Assembly (NCBI GenBank): GCA_973895155.1 | Contig: OZ316891.1 | Location: forward strand, 13,330,001 to 13,394,000 | Source: Marsupella aquatica | Taxonomy: Eukaryota; Marchantiophyta | DNA: 64,000 nucleotides | Direction: 5' to 3' | In this document: piece after piece, positions 61,311-64,000 of the stretch | How the letters are laid out: each line of letters begins with the position of its first letter | Numbering within the stretch: position 1 is the stretch's first letter | The notes under the pieces: generated by a model | What the model saw: only the letters and a program-made list of their open reading frames with translations | Database searches by the model: none | What the model was told of the DNA's origin: nothing | Position numbers and translations under genes: made by a program

Positions 61311-64000
61311 ATAGCAAGCTAGTTTAGGGTTTAACAACTCCTCTCTAACTCAGATCTTCAACTAACAACCTAGTACCTTTTTTCTAACCATCTAAGTTAA
61401 TATTCTCCTTGGGAAGTTCGAGAAAGCACAACCAATAAGTTTCCCTATTCTCTAGAGCTAACTATATCTAAGCTTGGATCTAAGCCATGCATAATTGCAA
61501 ACCAATTACCAATCCTACTACCAACCTAGTACCAGCCCTTGTTATCCATATGTATCTCCTTGGGAAATTCTAGACAATATACTGATACTTCCCACTTCCA
61601 TGAGGGTTAACTAGAGTTCAACCATCGTTGATACAAGAAAACCATGTGATGAGCAATTGAGCCCCTCCAATTCCCTTGTCCTTGACCTCTGCCGCACGCC
61701 TTCTACACCTTGCCTCTCTAACCATGCTTGTCCACGCCTGCCTCCCTGGTGCATCCTCTCCCTAATGTTGGGGAGGCCGGAGGTCGGGGAGGGAGGGGGG
61801 TACAAGAGGGCAAGGGAGGAAGGGGAAAAAAAGACTCAATGGGGGAGGGGACATAAACAAAAACCCATGCAAACATGTTTGGACCCTAAACTCCTTTGGC
61901 TGCTATTGCTCATTGATAATCATCTCTTGCTCCTCCCTGCTCATGCATACATTCTTTCCAATGTCACTTCTGCGACAATGCATCGACCAAGATGACAAGA
62001 ACTGTGGTGCAACAACCACCGCACCAAAATGATGAGACAATTTTGCAATGATAAGTTTGATTGCACAATAGACATAATCAGAACAACAACACTTCTTTGC
62101 CTCGACTTACATTACCATGTTTTGCATAGGCATTGGGCTTGATATTGGGCATTGAACAACAATAACATGTCTGCAACAACAATTGCAACAACAATCTAAC
62201 AAAGAAGGCATTGGGCTAGTCTTCTAGAGTACCTCTAGGCGCTATACCAAGAAGAATCACATTTTTAAGGGCTTTCCAGCACACTTAGTATTACTTAATT
62301 ACTCAGGTTGCACATTTAAGTTTATTTAGAAATCACAAATTTTTTTGGTTTTCCGCACTTGAAATGGAATATCACTTACTCAGTTTTTTGCATATCTAAG
62401 TAATTATTATAAATCATAATTTAAGTGTTTCCATTGTATGCCCAGAGAGGCATGACTTTGTGGTAACTCACTTGAGTAGAGACTGATAGATCTTGGGTTC
62501 AACTATTGCGGGTTCAACTATTGCGGGCTAACTCTTCCCAACTATGTGGCTGACTCTTCCCTTTTTGTGAGGTTTCACAGATTTCCCTTTAAAAAATATA
62601 TATAAATGTTTCCATTGTACTTGAGTAGTCTTGGAGCACATCAAGTTAAAATATTTCAAGTCATCCCATGTTCAAAGTGAACAAACATGTGGGATTTATC
62701 AAAGTTCTTCAGCAGTGAATCATACGAATCTCATTGTTCCTTGAACCAGTCAACTCTAGTTTTTAGTCAGTTGCGTGTGGTGCCATTTGAAGCTACTTAA
62801 AGAGAGCTTTCTAAGGAGTTCAATATTGAAGAATTTTGTACATTGGTAAGGGAGTTACCGAGTATTGCAAGTTTTAAAATCAACTATTTTTGTACAACTT
62901 GAATATGCAACAATTTTTGTGATGGATGTATGGAAGTTCTTTCTCATCTCTTGATAACATTTGTCATGCCTGACCCCATTCCAATGAGCTTGAAAGGAGC
63001 TTTCCAGTTAGCTCAATATAGCCAATTTTCATCTAAAGATAAGAGACTTGTCAAATTTTCAACATCTCCTTCTTATCATATGTTAGAATGTCTCTTGCAG
63101 CCATTGAGGAACAACAAGATTCTTCCTCTTTATTGTCAAGTTCAATTTCTAAACATTTCCTTGTTATCACATGTGGGAAAGTCTCTCACAGACATTGAGG
63201 AAAGAAAGCTTCTGGCTCTCTATTGTCAAGTGACTAAGGATAACTTGCAACACAGACAAAGCATATTCAACCGCTTGCCCTCAAAAGTCAATTGAAACTG
63301 GAAAAGAATTTAAGCTGCCCTAATAACTTCCCTGGTTAAACTTATGGTCTACATGCAATCAGGATTAACACAAAACTGGGCATAACAATAGAGTACAAAG
63401 GATGCATAGTGATATTCACATTAGACAGAATTATCCAAGAATATTTTAATGATCACCCACTCTTCTTATTATCCTTTCTGAACTATGGATAACTTCCGAG
63501 GGTAGCTGAGTTCCGTGACTTTTGCATGGGCTTGTGATAAATCAGACCTAGATTGAAGCGTGTAAAATCTTGTCCATGGACTCCTACTATATCAAACCTA
63601 GAAGAAATATTCAATCACATCCACCTTTATCTCTTTGAGAGGTAATAGTTCACAGCAGGTCTCAGACAATATGAGGGACAAACCAACAAACTCACCTAAA
63701 TTGACAACATAAGAAAAAGATTGGCACTAAGCTACCAATCCCCTAATCAACCAAATTGAAGAGAACTAGGAGATGCTTATTGATTCAGTCAAACCTCTTC
63801 AGCAAAAAATGGTGCGCCACGGCTATTTTCCCGGATACATCCCTTTTTCTCTCTCCTCCAAATGGTAAACCCAATTTGGGTCCCTTGACAAGCCCTTCTA
63901 TAACTAACCATTTCAAAACTGGTCCACGTAGAACTTCCATTACCACCTACTTCTGAGGCAACAACTAAACAAACCTTTTTAATTACACTGGCTCAGTGTT
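61311..64000. other. intergenic DNA to the right edge
   Basis: No gene is supported. A short tandem GGTTCAACTATTGCGGG duplication occurs near 62496-62530. The plus ORF at 62930-63295 contains a partly repeated phrase (LPLYCQVQF / LALYCQVTK) from a local DNA duplication, not a recognised protein. Confidence 0.45.

Overview
The window is plant nuclear DNA. It has spliced genes with GT..AG introns of roughly 100-1,000 bp, a chloroplast-type oxidoreductase with a Ser-rich N-terminus, a PSTAIRE-type CDKA, and a protein carrying the plant-specific AMEIOTIC1/SWI1/DYAD domain. Retrotransposon, MITE, foldback and satellite-like DNA fill the spaces between genes. The CDKA sequence and small gene set suggest a non-flowering land plant, perhaps a bryophyte. 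That placement is inference; nothing here fixes the species.

Layout. 1-3.5 kb: the degenerate remains of a transposase gene of a P-element/RNase-H-like kind, broken by several frameshifts and interrupted near its 3' end by a 241-bp MITE with a perfect 8-bp target duplication. 3.5-8.3 kb: non-coding DNA with a truncated MITE copy, a 76-bp tandem repeat and a (CT)15 microsatellite. 8.3-12.3 kb: a nested foldback structure holding a second intact MITE. 12.3-17.3 kb: little that can be called. 17.3-21.5 kb (+): exons of a chromatin protein with a clear BAH domain followed by a helical WHIM/WSD-like region. 21.8-27.9 kb (+): an eight-exon AM1/SWI1/DYAD-like meiosis gene. These two sets of exons are only about 300 bp apart and phase-compatible, so they may be one fused gene. 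29.4-36.3 kb (-): a 2,162-residue coiled-coil protein in three exons. 39.8-44.5 kb: a Copia-type LTR with primer-binding site, a compact hairpin element, a degenerate MITE, a 338-bp duplication and a roughly 210-bp satellite array. 45.4-49.4 kb (+): an eight-exon plastid-type renalase-like FAD oxidoreductase with a long disordered N-terminal extension. 50.4-51.4 kb: short tandem repeats. 52.6-55.5 kb (-): a complete seven-exon CDKA gene. 57.5-64 kb: repeat-derived DNA with a 25-bp G tract, a C-rich strand-biased tract and a second long foldback.

Functional links. CDKA (G1/S and G2/M kinase), the AM1/SWI1 homologue (meiotic entry and cohesion in angiosperms) and the KEN-box-containing coiled-coil protein could all act in cell division. 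They are separate genes, however, and no operon-like relationship is implied. All exon borders were assigned by reading splice consensus, phase and family conservation; no transcript evidence was available.
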